DNA from: Spirogloea muscicola
Lineage: Eukaryota; Streptophyta; Zygnematophyceae; Spirogloeales; Spirogloeaceae
NCBI GenBank assembly: GCA_009602725.1
Contig: WELB01000292.1
Span: 72,953 to 136,952, forward strand
Direction: 5' to 3'
Length of the DNA: 64,000 bases
The notes under the pieces are model-generated. The model searched no databases and was not told the DNA's origin. It worked only from the letters and a program-made list of their open reading frames with translations. A program made the translations under genes and the position numbers. This document shows positions 17,695 through 28,600 of the stretch, one piece after another; the first letter of the stretch is position 1; each line of letters starts with the position of its first letter.

Positions 17695-18726
17695 TTAAGA
17701 CCTCTTTGGCTTTCCTGCGATTCCTGGGTAAGTGCTGACCTTGGCTTGAAACATATAGTTAGGTGGCACGTTCACAATTGCGTGATTATCCCTGTCTTTC
17801 AGATACTTCTCAAACTCCTGGAGGAATGTGCTTGTCACCAGGCACGAGACCACAGCTGTCATAAGCGCATTGACAGACAAGCACAAACATTATCCCTGTG
17901 TGCATGTGTGTGTGTTTTCTGTCGGCCTAGCAACCCCAGACAAGCACCGAGGTGCCCAGCAAGCTGAATGCGTGCATGCTGTGTTAACCCCTGCCTAGGA
18001 GAGAGTGCACGCGAGTGCAGCACCTGGGGCATGCCATGCCTCGTGTTGGGGCTCCAAGGCACGGGCGTGAAGAGGTTGCCACTGAACTGAAATTCAGCGC
18101 CAGGAGGTGTGCCTGGCTGCTCGGCAACCTGGGGATAGGCTGGCAGCACAGCTCAGACAAGGCCAGAGTGCAGCAAAAAACCTGCCTCGCTCAAGGTCCC
18201 GAAGAAAGGAGGCCATACTAGCAGCCTGGCTTTGCCAGCAGCATTGCAGAGAGTTGCTTACCACGAGTCACGATTTACACCACAACAACAGCCAGTCAAG
18301 AAGCGCAAACCGGGGCTTTCAGCTTCACATAACATTGCGGCGAGGGGCTGCTTGGGCTCCCTGGCGTTGCGCGTGACGAGCATTGTTGATGCATGGAGAA
18401 GCAGCAGTGCAGCCAGACCTGTCTGCAGAAGACGTCGGAGCTGAGCAGGGCCACGAGCACCGCCTTGTTCTGGAGAAAGCGCGGCGGGCGCGCAAACGCA
18501 AGCGACCGGGCGGTACCGGGCGTTAGATCACGTGAGCTCGAAGTACGAGCCCATGGACGGCACAGTACCTCCGGGCACCTACAACGCCGCTGGCCGGCTT
18601 GCCGGTGGGCGCTGCAAGCTTTGTGCGGAGCCACAATTTGGGTTGAGGCGAGGGGAGGGTGCGCACGTCGGGCTCCAGCTGCACCGTGGCGTCGAAGTTC
18701 TCCACGGCCCGCAGCCCGGCCGTCAT
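17695..18726 (-). CDS. Unassigned candidate gene (minus-strand exons)
   Basis: Three protein-like pieces line up on the minus strand. One is a possible N-terminal piece around 18726-18590 starting MTAGLRAVENFDATVQLEPD. The second is a candidate exon at about 18138-18030 with AEFQFSGNLFTPVPWSPN, bounded by CCCCAG and CCCCAG|GTGC. The last ends at the stop at 17695, with VVSCLVTSTFLQEFEKYL and VNVPPNYMFQ. I do not recognise the family, and the splice between the last two pieces could not be fixed because an in-frame stop lies just upstream. Treat it as a plausible unassigned gene. It may be two unrelated frames. Confidence 0.3.
17895..17920 (+). repeat. TG dinucleotide microsatellite
   Basis: A run of TGTGTGCATGTGTGTGTGT lies in the presumed intron of the unassigned minus-strand gene. 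It is a simple slippage repeat. Confidence 0.7.
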
Positions 18727-18997
18727 CGTCAGGCCCTGGCGGCGGCCCCTGCAGCGCAGGCAGCCGAGGGCGCTCCGCCATCACCCTGCAGCCCAGCTGC
18801 CGGTGGTGCGAGCTCTGGCTTTGGAAAGCTGCGCCGTCGCAGCAGCTTGTGAGGAGAAGTGGGGCGTCGGGGAGGTGGAGGTGGGTATGGGTGGGGCCTG
18901 GGGGGGCGCACNGGAGGCGGCGGCGGCGGCTGGAGCGGGCTGGCCGGAGCGGGCCCTCGGCGCGCTGACGAAGGATAAGGACGAAAAAAAAGAAAGC

Positions 18998-19110
18998 GGC
19001 TGCTGATATGAAAGAATCGGCTGTGAAATGCCAGCCAGATGCATACAGGTGTTCATGACGAAAGAGAGAAGGGCTCGCCCATGGAGGATAGGGGCTGGAA
19101 AACCCCTGCT
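18998..19110 (-). mobile_element. Type A 3' UTR plus hairpin-tail fragment, reversed
   Basis: Positions 18998-19062 are the reverse complement of the 3' UTR that follows the full type A element (59045-59130: CACCTGTATGCATCTGGCTG and onward). At 19062-19110 a reversed tail begins (GAAGGGCTCGCCCATGGAGG) and leads into reversed type C sequence. Confidence 0.75.
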
Positions 19111-19500
19111 AAGCAGCCTCAGGTCGGAGAAGCTGGGCTCCTGGAAGAAGAAAGCTCCTGGAAGCGGGGCCCCTGGCCAGAGCTAGAGGCAGCAGCGCGG
19201 GCTCTGCCATCTGCCCGCGCTTCTTGCTTGCCTCTGCCGGCAAGCAGGTGCAGCGCGCTGGCCATAGACCTCTGCAGCGAGACGGCCAAGCGCATACGGC
19301 ACACTTGCGCCAGCGACCCGGCTGCAGGAAAGTCCACCGGCTCCGCATGGAAGCGGCGGAAGATGGCGTGGCGGGCGAGCTGGTTGAGCAGCTCGAGCCA
19401 CCGAGGTTGAGCAGCTCGAGCACGGCCGAGCGCTCAACGCTCCATGCGTGTCGATAGCCAGCGGGAAGAACTCGTCTTCCCGTGGATAATCAGCATACTG
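19111..19500 (-). pseudogene. Type C retrotransposon ORF, C-terminal fragment
   Basis: Read on the minus strand, several frames together give the end of a type C ORF: an EFFPLAIDTHGAL-like block, then HGEPVDFPAAGSLAQVCRMR, a RAGR-like region, and a decayed end. The frame shifts at least twice and a duplicated GAGCAGCTCGAGC word occurs near 19388-19417. It is a dead 5'-truncated copy. Confidence 0.75.
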
Positions 19501-19539
19501 ACAGATAAGGACAGTGCAGAGTGTGTGATGAGTGGTGGA

Positions 19540-20140
19540 GGGCCTGGGTGGCCAGGTACAAAGGCAAGCACATTCACGGATGTACATTACCTGCTGCTAA
19601 GCTGACCCGCTCAGTAACCACAAGTCAGCACGTAGAGGTCGCCAGCTGATGCCCGAAAAGCTGATGGCAATTGACAAGCCCTTGTGCCACCAGCTAAGGC
19701 TCGACCAGCTTTCTGGTGCAAAGCATGAGCCTGAGCTCTCTGCAAACAGGTCGACACACGATGTCGCAATATCGACATATTGGCTGCCGGCAAGTCCATC
19801 TCGGCCGGAAGCATATCCTCACATCGTGTACATCCTAGAGATGTCCTCAAGTAGGATTGCGGAAACGAGGACCCATGCAGCCAATGGTATCAATTGTGGC
19901 CGGTGGGAGGTGATTGCTTCGGGGGTAGTCAGAGTAGTGCTGCAGCTTTCTCTGCTCTGCACTCTCCACTGCGTGGCCAGCAATGTGGGTCGATATTCGA
20001 CTATGGCACGCCTCCATGACAACCACATCGACCAAGGCTCGTGGACCTCTGCCAGGTTGTCCACAGAAAGAAAGTGGCCCTCCCGACAATGGACAAGGTC
20101 CATTGTTTTTGGGCTGGCTTTGCCAGCCCCTCTTCTCCAT
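19540..20140 (-). pseudogene. Type B retrotransposon ORF, C-terminal fragment
   Basis: The minus strand starts with a B-type 3' UTR (19540-19615). It continues into the end of the ORF (GDLYVLTCGY; STCLQRAQAHALHQKAGRAL) and further into the endonuclease region (FEVVV... SRISTHIAGHAVESAEQRKL, DYPRSNHLPPATIDTIGCMG). Two frames are needed, with breaks near 19845. It is a relative of the copies at 40.98 kb and 41.9 kb. Confidence 0.8.
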
Positions 20141-20560
20141 GGGCGGGCACTTCTCCCGAAGGGAAGAAGTGGGGTGAGGGCTGTGGACAGCCAGCCCGAA
20201 ACAGGATTGACAAGGTCCGAAGGGGCCGAAAATTGCTGTCCCAGAGCTTTCCCGGTAGGATTACGACTTTGTGACCTCTAAGTGTACACACACAATGCTC
20301 TTCTTAATGTCTAGGGTGCGACGGTGATGGTGTTCCTGAGCGTTTGTGGTGATGGGCATTATGTTGTTCACTTCCACAAAGGTATGCACCGATGCGGGGA
20401 GAATTAAGCTCGTCCAATGGAGAGAATGGAGTGTGCATTGGACAAAGTGGCACTCCAAATGGGGGCAAGGGCTGTGATAACAAGCCCAAAAAGTATTGAG
20501 TGATGGAGGGCCTGAGAGGCCAAGTGCAAAGGCAAGCACATTGACAGCTAAGCCGCTCAG
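20090..20560. mobile_element. Mosaic of retrotransposon hairpin tails and a small B-ORF piece
   Basis: Hairpin tails occur at 20110-20150 (GGGCTGGCTTTGCCAGCCCC). A short reversed B-type coding piece lies at about 20290-20390 (minus strand: VEVNNIMPITTNAQEHHHRR, just before TLDI). Another tail with AAAGTGGCACTCCAAATGGG lies at 20445-20500. Pieces of different subfamilies and orientations abut directly. Confidence 0.7.
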
Positions 20561-20711
20561 TAACCACGAGTCAGTCAATTCGAAGGGGGTGATAGTAGTT
20601 TGTTTCTTCTTGTGTGCTTCTTTCTTAGTGCTTCGCCTTAGTGCTTCGCCTGGCCCCCTTCTTCGACCGCATTCGACCGCTCCCACCCAGCCCAGTGTGC
20701 CACCAAGGCTG

Positions 20712-21082
20712 TGTACGCGGTCGCCTGCGCCGCTCGGGCAAAAGAACTGAAGTACGCTGACCATCCGCCGGCCGATGAGTTCTTCCCGCTGGCTTTCGAC
20801 ACACACGGGGCGTTGGGTGCTCGGTGGCTCGAACTGCTCCACTAGCTTGCCCGTCACGCCGTCGCTCGCCGCTTCCATGGGGAGCTGGTGGACTTTCCTG
20901 CAGCCGGGTCGCTCGCCCAGGTGTATCGCATGCGCCTGGCCGTCTCGCTGCTGAGGTCAATGGCCCGTGCGCTGCACCTACGTGCCGGCCGAGCCCTCGC
21001 TGCTGCCTCTGGCTCTGGCCAGGGGACGTCCTTCCAGGAACATAGCCTCTCTGACCTGCGACTGCTTAGCAGGGGTTACTGA
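20712..21082 (+). pseudogene. Type C retrotransposon ORF end, one nonsense codon
   Basis: The plus-strand frame reads from YAVACAARAKELKYADHPPA through EFFPLAFDTHGALGARWLEL, then a TAG stop at 20843-20845. It resumes LARHAVARRFHGELVDFPAA and ends SLSDLRLLSRGY with TGA at 21080-21082. The reading corresponds to the last quarter of the type A element at 58.6-59.0 kb, after its endonuclease motif. This is the cleanest type C C-terminus in the window apart from the single stop. Confidence 0.85.
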
Positions 21083-21764
21083 GTAGTAAGTACCTGCTTT
21101 GTTTCTTCTTGTGTGCTTCTTTCTTAGTGCTTCGCCTTAGTGCTTCGCCTGGCCCCCTTCTTCTTGGGCTTCTTGTACTCTGCTCATTCTTTTTTGGGCT
21201 GGCTGTTCCAGCCCCTATCCTCAATGGGCGAGCTCTTTCTTCTTCTTCTTGGGCTTCTTGTACTCTGCTCATTCTTTTTTGGGCTGGCTGTTCCAGCCCC
21301 TATCCTCAAGGGGCGAGCTCTTTCTCTGATAGAAGAAGAAGTGGCACTCCCAATGGGGGCAAGGGCTGCGAAAGGCCAGCCCAAAAAGAATTCACAAAGG
21401 TTCAGAGGGGCCTAAGAGCGGTGAGCAGCTACAAAAGAAGGCTCGCCCATAAAGAAAAAGAAGAAAGTGCTCGCCCATTGAGAATAGGGGCTGGAACAAC
21501 CAGCCCGAAAAAGAATGAACAGAGTACGAGAAGGGGGCCATGGGAAGCGCTAAGTAACAGAAACAAAGCTGCTACGAGACACTCAGTAACCCCTGCTAAG
21601 CAGCCGCAGATCAGAGATGCTGAAAAGGGGCTAGGAAGAGGGGCTGGGTAAGCAAAGCCAGCCCCTATGGGGGCAAGGGCTGTGAGAAGGCAGCCCGAAA
21701 AGAATGGGTAAAGATGTGACAGTGATTGGGAGAAGAAAGTGCTCGCCCATTGAGAATAGGGGCT
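21083..21764. mobile_element. Array of type C 3' UTR hairpin tails
   Basis: A type C 3' UTR follows the ORF end. The block TTGTACTCTGCTCATTCTTT with hairpin GGGCTGGCTGTTCCAGCCCC then appears twice as near-perfect direct repeats (about 21172-21237 and 21249-21315). Reversed tails follow at about 21440-21570, 21650-21700 and 21735-21764. None carries coding sequence. A single N at 21765 marks the junction with the next fragment. Confidence 0.8.
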
Positions 21765-21765
21765 N

Positions 21766-22100
21766 GCGGGGCGCATGAATTGAAAGGGAGGCCAATTCAA
21801 GCCAATACATTGTTCAGGCAGAGTCGAGTGCAGACTAAACAATGCTACATAATACGGAGACCTAATCTAAGGTACCTAAGATGACATTAGTACCCACGGG
21901 TGAGCACAAACAAATCTGACAAGCTAACTTGGGGAGCTGGAGCGCCGCCACGAAAGCCGGAGGCCTGACTTAGAAGAAGAAGAAGACTTAGAGCGCGCCC
22001 TGCACGTTGATGAAGAGCTGCAGGGAAGTCAACCGGCTCCCCATGGAAGCGCCGGGCTGGCAAAGCCAGCCCAAAAAGAATGGACAACGGACAATGGACA
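21766..22100 (-). mobile_element. Type E retrotransposon 3' end, reversed
   Basis: The reversed type E tail (CGCGGGGCGCATGAATTG... CAATACATTGTTCAGGCAG) runs into a reversed 3' UTR and the last codons SLSDLFVLTRGY (minus strand, about 21890-21930). Further coding is interrupted by an internal deletion (HQRAGRALSLL..., DFPAA). The first ~187 bases, to 21952, are repeated almost exactly at 50060-50245. The fragment ends in a hairpin tail near 22055-22080. Confidence 0.8.
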
Positions 22101-22179
22101 AAGGGGCCTGAGGAAGCTATGGTAAAACAGGGGGAGGATGGAGCACTCAGTACGTACGAGTGAGGAGCCTCTGATAGTA

Positions 22180-22572
22180 GTGTTCACAAGGTCCGAAGGG
22201 GCCGAAAAAGCGAAAGCGGAGAGCGAGAAATTGGGAAGCGGCCAGGTGGGGCGGCATTGTGGGGGGGGCCCCAGGGCGATTGACCATGTTGCTGGGCGCG
22301 GGAACAGGAAGAAAGGGCTCGCCCATTGAGGATAGGGGCTGGACAAGCGAGCCCAAAAAAGAATGAACGAAGAACGAGAAGGGGGCCAGAACAGCGGGGC
22401 TGCGCGCTTCGAAACCGCCGCCCCTGGGGCCCGTCTGCACCCCTTCTTCCCCAGCCTTAGATTAGGTCTCCGTATTATGTAGCCTCGTTTAGTCTGCACT
22501 CGACTCTGCCTGAACAATGTATTGGCTTGAATTGGCCTCCCTTTCAATTCATGCGCCCCGCGCGCCTTCTCT
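22180..22572 (+). mobile_element. Tail mosaic ending in a type E 3' end next to the receptor gene
   Basis: A reversed type C tail with GGGGCTGGACAAGCGAGCCC lies at 22313-22390. A forward type E 3' UTR follows (about 22450-22572: GATTAGGTCTCCGTATTATG, then CTGAACAATGTATTGGCTTG, then CGCGCGCCTTCTCTC). Its last base is only ~110 bases upstream of the receptor-kinase start codon, so the insertion probably lies within that gene's promoter or 5' UTR. Confidence 0.75.
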
Positions 22573-22682
22573 CAGCCGCCCCCGTCTGTCAGTTGGCCCC
22601 CATCCCCCCATGCCGCCCCGCCGGCGGCTTTTGCCGCAGCCGCCGTGACCGCCGCCTTGGCCGCGCCGCCCCGCCCGCCCGC

Positions 22683-25600
22683 ATGGCTCGCTGCGCCCGC
22701 GCCGCCGCCGTGCTTGTCCTCCTGCTGGCGGCCTCCGCGCCTGCGCCCGCGCTGGCCGCCCTCGACCCCACCGAACGTGAGTCGCTCTCCTGCCGCCTTT
22801 CACTATCAAGCTGCTGGGCTCTGCCTCCAGGCCACTGCTCATGCTGGACCGTTGGGACGGATGAAGACTGCCGGTCCGCTTACAAGGGGCCGCCGCCTTG
22901 CTACTCAGCCGTCCGCTCCAGGTTCAAGCCAGCGCGCCACCTGTTCCTGGCTGTTGCTGCTTGTCCACAATGGGCCCGGATTGTGGGGATCAGGCGGCAT
23001 AGCCTGGCCAAATTTAGTGACGCGACGGCTAGGCTGTATCGGTTTCGAAAGTCCGATCATACCTCGTAGGATGAAGCACCGCATACCCGCAGTGAGCAGT
23101 GAGTGCCAGCTGTTCAGGGCTGCATGGATGGTTGGGCTCCACCTACAAATTCACAGCTCATTGAGCGCCAATCAGAAGGCCTGTCCTCGGTCGCTCATCC
23201 AGTAGTGACCGTGAGCACCTGATGCGAGCTGTCCCGCTGGTCAGGCCTTCCAATGGTCGGGGGTGCCCCCGATGTCGAGCTGGTCTTTGTGCGATCCTCC
23301 TGGTAGCATGGTCAAGCTTGCAGAGGGAAATTGCACGGGCAGAGCCCCACAGTGCTGATGTAAGCGCGCAGAGAACACAAATGATCAGTTCCTTAAGTGT
23401 TCCGCCGTGCCCTCTGTTGTTCGATAGTGGACCAGTGAATCTTCAAAGCCGTAGTACGTTGGCCTGGCTTTGCCACTTCTGCCCCCGACACGCAGCAAGG
23501 CGAAGTTGCAGGCGACTTGTTTACTGTGACTACAGGTTTAAGAACCTGACAGCAGTTTTGATCTGCTGTACGCAGTGCAGGACCTGCAGTCTATCCAGAG
23601 GCAGTTCACAAGCCCACGTGCACTGCGGAGCTGGACAGCAGATACCGACCCGTGCTCGGGCTCCTGGGTTGGTGTCACCTGTGATTCACCATCCAGGCGC
23701 TCTCAGCATGTCACCTCCATGTTTGTGCCTCTGGCCATTCAGCACCTCACCGGTGGGAGGGGTTTGCTTTTGAGTAAAGGACGAAGGAGGAGCAGGCAGG
23801 ACTTGAATGTAGATACTACCAGGCAAATCGATGGCAGGTTGCTCAAGGAATGCAGCAGCTGGTATGCATGTGGTGCTGCTGTTGTTAGCACTGATCATTG
23901 GGGGCCTTAGCAGCACTGGATTGACCTGCACCGCAAATGACATGTCCAGAGTTTTGAGCAGCAAGGGCCTGTCAGGATCCTTGTCTTACAGTGTGGGGAA
24001 TCTTGCAAGCCTGCAGACCTTGTGAGTTCCAGCGACTACTTGTCACCCATTAGTAGAACAGTACTTTTTGCGCCCTTCCACCAGCCTCTCTGGACAGGAC
24101 CTCTCTGTCCAATTTGGATGCAGCTTCATTTCGGATTTCATAGCTCCTTGGCATTGTTGTCTGGGGCCTCTGACATGTATTTGAGATCAGGAAGCTGGAT
24201 GGGAACAACATTACAGGCGGCCTGCCATATTCAGTGGTTGGCCTGCTGCAGCTGAAGGAGCTGTGAGTTATCAACTGATGCTTGAAGTTCGATGGCCCAC
24301 CCTCAGGCATGCCATGTTGGTAATACTCTAGGAATCTGGGAGTCTGTGACCTTGTTACATCGACAACAGTCCATGCTTTCTGTTACTACACAAGGCATCT
24401 GTAGTCTCTCTCACTGATTCCCTGTCACTGTGCAGTGATGTGAGCAACAACCCGCTTGGCTCCTCCATCCCTTATCAGATCAATGCACTCACAAGCCTTG
24501 TAACCTTGTAAGTACTAAAAAACTGTGACACTCATCACAGTCACCATCAGTCAATGTCACTAGAGGGGCTACTAGCCTTGGGCCCTTGTTGCACTCTCAA
24601 CCAGAAAGATAGTTTATATGGCAGAAACATGCAGTACGCAAATTTAAGCGACAGCGTGCCTGACAACTGGGCGGGCCTCGACAATCTAACGACAGTGTGA
24701 GTATCAACGGCCTGCATCTCATTGCCTGCTCCCTCTGGCTTAAGAGAAGCTGTGAAACCAAGGACGCACATTGCTTTTCGCTCTTGCATTTTCCCCTGCG
24801 GTGCCTCGTTTCATGCCAGTGAAAGCAGGTTCAGCACTGCAACGTTTTGGCCAGTTTAATTGGACACTTTAAAAGAAGACGCAGTCCCTGGCTGCAGAAA
24901 GCTTGACGGCAATCAATTCACTGGCGAGCTGCCAGCCACCTTGGGGCAGAATAGTAAGCTGGAAATCATGTGAGCCCAGAGCCAGCTGTTGGTCTCTGTC
25001 AGAAGTCAGTGCCATATATATGAGCTGGCAGATAAAGTTTCGTCGTGCACTATGTCTGCAAGGGAGTATCCTCATGGATCAAGAGGTGCCTGCAGCTGCA
25101 CGGCAGTATGATAATGGAAGCAACACATTCTGTTAGATTGGAGTTGTCATTTATGCACAAGTGATGGACCCAGTATTCCTTTTGATACAGAATCAAGTCT
25201 CCTTAAGCATTTGGAGCACGCCCTTGACCTCAAATGATGAACTGTTCTGTGCTGGTCAGATCTTTTGCCTCAAATGCCATCAGCGGCAACATCCCCAGCA
25301 GTTATGGAGGCCTCTCTGAGCTCAAAGAGCTGTCAGTGATTACACGCCATTTTTTCCCATTGCCTTGCATGCAGACTCCTGCGACAAAGCGAGATTGCTT
25401 CTAGCACGTCACACTGGTCTGGCATATTTCGACCTTCCGAATTTAGGTCCTATGTACCTGATGAGCAAGAAGTCCTCCCCAGCAAATCGCAATTTTCTAA
25501 TGGACGTTGATTCTGTTATGAGGCCTCTTGGAATATGTATGATGGACAGGCACTTGGAGAACAACAAGCTGAGTGGCCCACTTCCAAGCGAGCTCGGGGG

Positions 25601-28600
25601 GGACAAGAGCCTCTCTATCTTGTACGAATACTTAACTGGAGAAAGCACTTATGGTGCTTCTCTGTCCTGCTTGTTGCTCCAATAGTACTTGTCGTCTGCA
25701 AGGGATAAGTGGATACAATAGCACTTTGATAAGCGCAACATGCAGCAATGCCTCTGTGAGCAACCAAAAATGCGCACCGCTGCCTGAGGACGTATTGTAG
25801 AGACAGGCCAAGGGCTTTCATGCCTTCTGGGAGGCTCAGTTGTAGTGGTAGGCTGGTCTTTGAGTTGTTTGTGCCGGCCCCTTGGTGGTAGTCCCCGGCC
25901 AGAGTTTGCAAATGCCTAATGCAACAATCCTGCAGGCGCGGATTGTGTGTCAGAACGCGGACGGCGTGCTCTGGAGAAAGCTTCAAAAACTTCTCTTCAG
26001 TGTCCAGATATATTTTGAAGTCATGGAACTTGTCTTATGCAAGGCTTGTTGTTACCCTGCTTGTGCTCCGCAGGACCGTCCAGAACAATCAACTGAGTGG
26101 CCCTCTGCCCAGTAGTCTCGGAGCCATCAGCCTTTCGGAGCTGTAAGCAATCCCATCTATGGCCTCTTTCTTGTTACTTCAGTAGCAGATTAGCATCTTG
26201 GTTCTCTCTAAGACCACCTTAGTGTCCAATAGCAAATTACTTGGACGCTGGATTCCTGCTTGCATGTAGTCAGTGTGCTCTCCCCTCCTGGCTGGAGTGG
26301 CGGCATGGGACTGCTTTTACCTGCCCTCCAGATGTGCTCATCTCGATCACATACATTATTGCTGATGCCTCCTCAGGGACATTCGCAACAACCACTTCAG
26401 CGGCAGCATACCAGCTGGATATAGCAGGATCTCCAATTTCAGGTTGTTGAGGGTCAACAGACCCTTCTTCCCAACAGCTACCTCATCATGGTGCATGTTC
26501 TGGCTTGTGGCATGAAATTGACATCCTGGTTCATTGGTTATGCATTCTGCTATCAGCAGGAGTGTCTGAGTCAATGGTAGGTCTGCAACTAGTAGGAGGT
26601 CAGAATCCATCAACCGATGGAAGAGCGACTGCTCACAGAGCTCAACTTCATGCCTGGACAGGATATCGGGCAATCCTGGGCTGCAGGGGAGCAGTTCGCT
26701 GGGTCCCGCACAGGCCCCTCCTGGGCCTGCTCAGGCCCCCACCCCTGCCGCGCCCCCTCCCTCCCCTGTTGTCTCAGCGTCCCCCCCTCAGCTTTCTCCT
26801 TCCCCACCCTTATCACCTCCGTCAAGCACATCTCCTCCCCCTGCTCTGGCTTTGCCGCCTCCCCCCGTCACCTTGCCTCCTACTCCAGCCAGCCCTCCTC
26901 CATCTTTTTCGAACCCGCCCCCCTCTCCGTCTTGTAGCATCAGTTGCTCTGCAGGCGCCATCCAGCGGCCAAACAGCAGCCTCTGCGACTGCATATTCCC
27001 ATTGTTTGCCAACTTCAGGTTGGAAATGGACTTCAACCAGTTCGACCAGAACATGGAGCAGGTACAGCAGGGATCCCTAAACCCCCTAAAAGGTCTGGGT
27101 TTGGGAGAAACAACCTCTTGGTGTGAGCGACTTACAATCTCTTGCCTGAACTACGCTCTTGATCATTGATCACACATATTTAGTGAGACCTTTGATGAAT
27201 GTCCAAGTCAGTTTCTAGAATCTTGTAAGCAATCTGGTTTCTGACTGGAGGAAGCCTCATATACTAGCTGAAGCCCACCCCTCCAGATTCTATTTCCCAA
27301 GTTTGACGTTGTGGGCGTCAATTGCATGTTTCTGATTCACCATTTCTGCGAACCTTCCTTGCAGAACTTTATCAATGCTCTTGCCAACAATCTTGGCTTG
27401 CAGCAGGGCCAGATAGTTGTCTTGAGTAAGATGCCCGGAAGTGTCCTTGTCAACACGGCCGTGGTTCCACTTCCTCCAGCAACTCGACTTGACTACACGA
27501 CTGTAATGAGAGACAGTGGCATCCTGAATGGAGGGAGTGGTCAGAGCTTGAACCTTGGCAACCAATCTGGAGCAGTGACCGTTTTGCAAGTCATTGCACC
27601 AACCAACACTCTGAACGGTACTGGCAAGCTTGATGCATCATGCATGTGACAGTACCCTGCTCAGATCAACCCCGTTGAGCTGGAGTTGTAGTATTGCTTT
27701 GCATTGATTGACAACTTGGACCACCATGCATTCGCTGTCATCCATGCACTGCTATCAGCTTCTAACTGAAGCTAAGAAGGTGACCTTGGCAGCTCCTGCA
27801 CCCCCTCCAACAACTCCTCCTCCGCCCGTCAGCACGCATCATAAAAGCAGCGGTCTCAGTGGCGGTGCAATTGCTGGAATTGTGATTGGCGCGGTGGTGG
27901 CAGCGGTAGCTATTGCTGCCATTGTCGGCTTGGTATGTTGGAAGAGCATCAGGGCTGTGCCTGGAGAACCTAAGAAAGAACAGAAACTGCAGACTCTGCC
28001 AAAGGCAACGAGGAAGGTGGAGACACTGAGAACCGAAGCTGGAGGGGATGGTTCTCCTTCAGTTGCATCGCCTTCAGTGCCATCACCAGCTCCCCTTCTC
28101 AGTGAGTTTCCTTCTGTTTCATGTTTGTCCGAGTATTGTGGTCTCTTAAGCATCTGCTGCTGGCGTTCTTTACCTGTTTGGTTTACAGTGTCTGACACAA
28201 CGCGGCATCTTACTTTTGCCGACCTTGACAGGGAAGTGGGGCAGCAAGAAATCAGATGCTCCTATACATTCTGGGCTTGCAACAGGTGGCGTGCCAAAGA
28301 AGCTCTCGCCCATCAATGCACAGGAGTTCTCTGTGGCAGAGATGCAGGCTGCAACAGATTCTTTCGCAGAGCAGTACATACTTGGGAAGGGCTCGCTAGG
28401 ATATGTGTACAAGGGCGAGCTACCAAATGGCAGGGTACAGCATCCTCCTCATGTGTACCTTAGCTTTCAACAGTCACCAAGCAGCCAAGAAGCAGACTGC
28501 GAATATGGCCAGAATACTTGCGTGTACTTATTGTCTTTGCTTTGTATTGCGTGTTCTCTGACATGAACAAGAGACTAAGACCATGAAAAGCACATTGACG

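Noticed and set aside
26505-27080. 191-codon frame rich in Leu and Pro
   Set aside because: It is an alternative frame of the Pro-rich exon 12 of the receptor gene. The other frame joins in phase to LRR and Cys-module exons.
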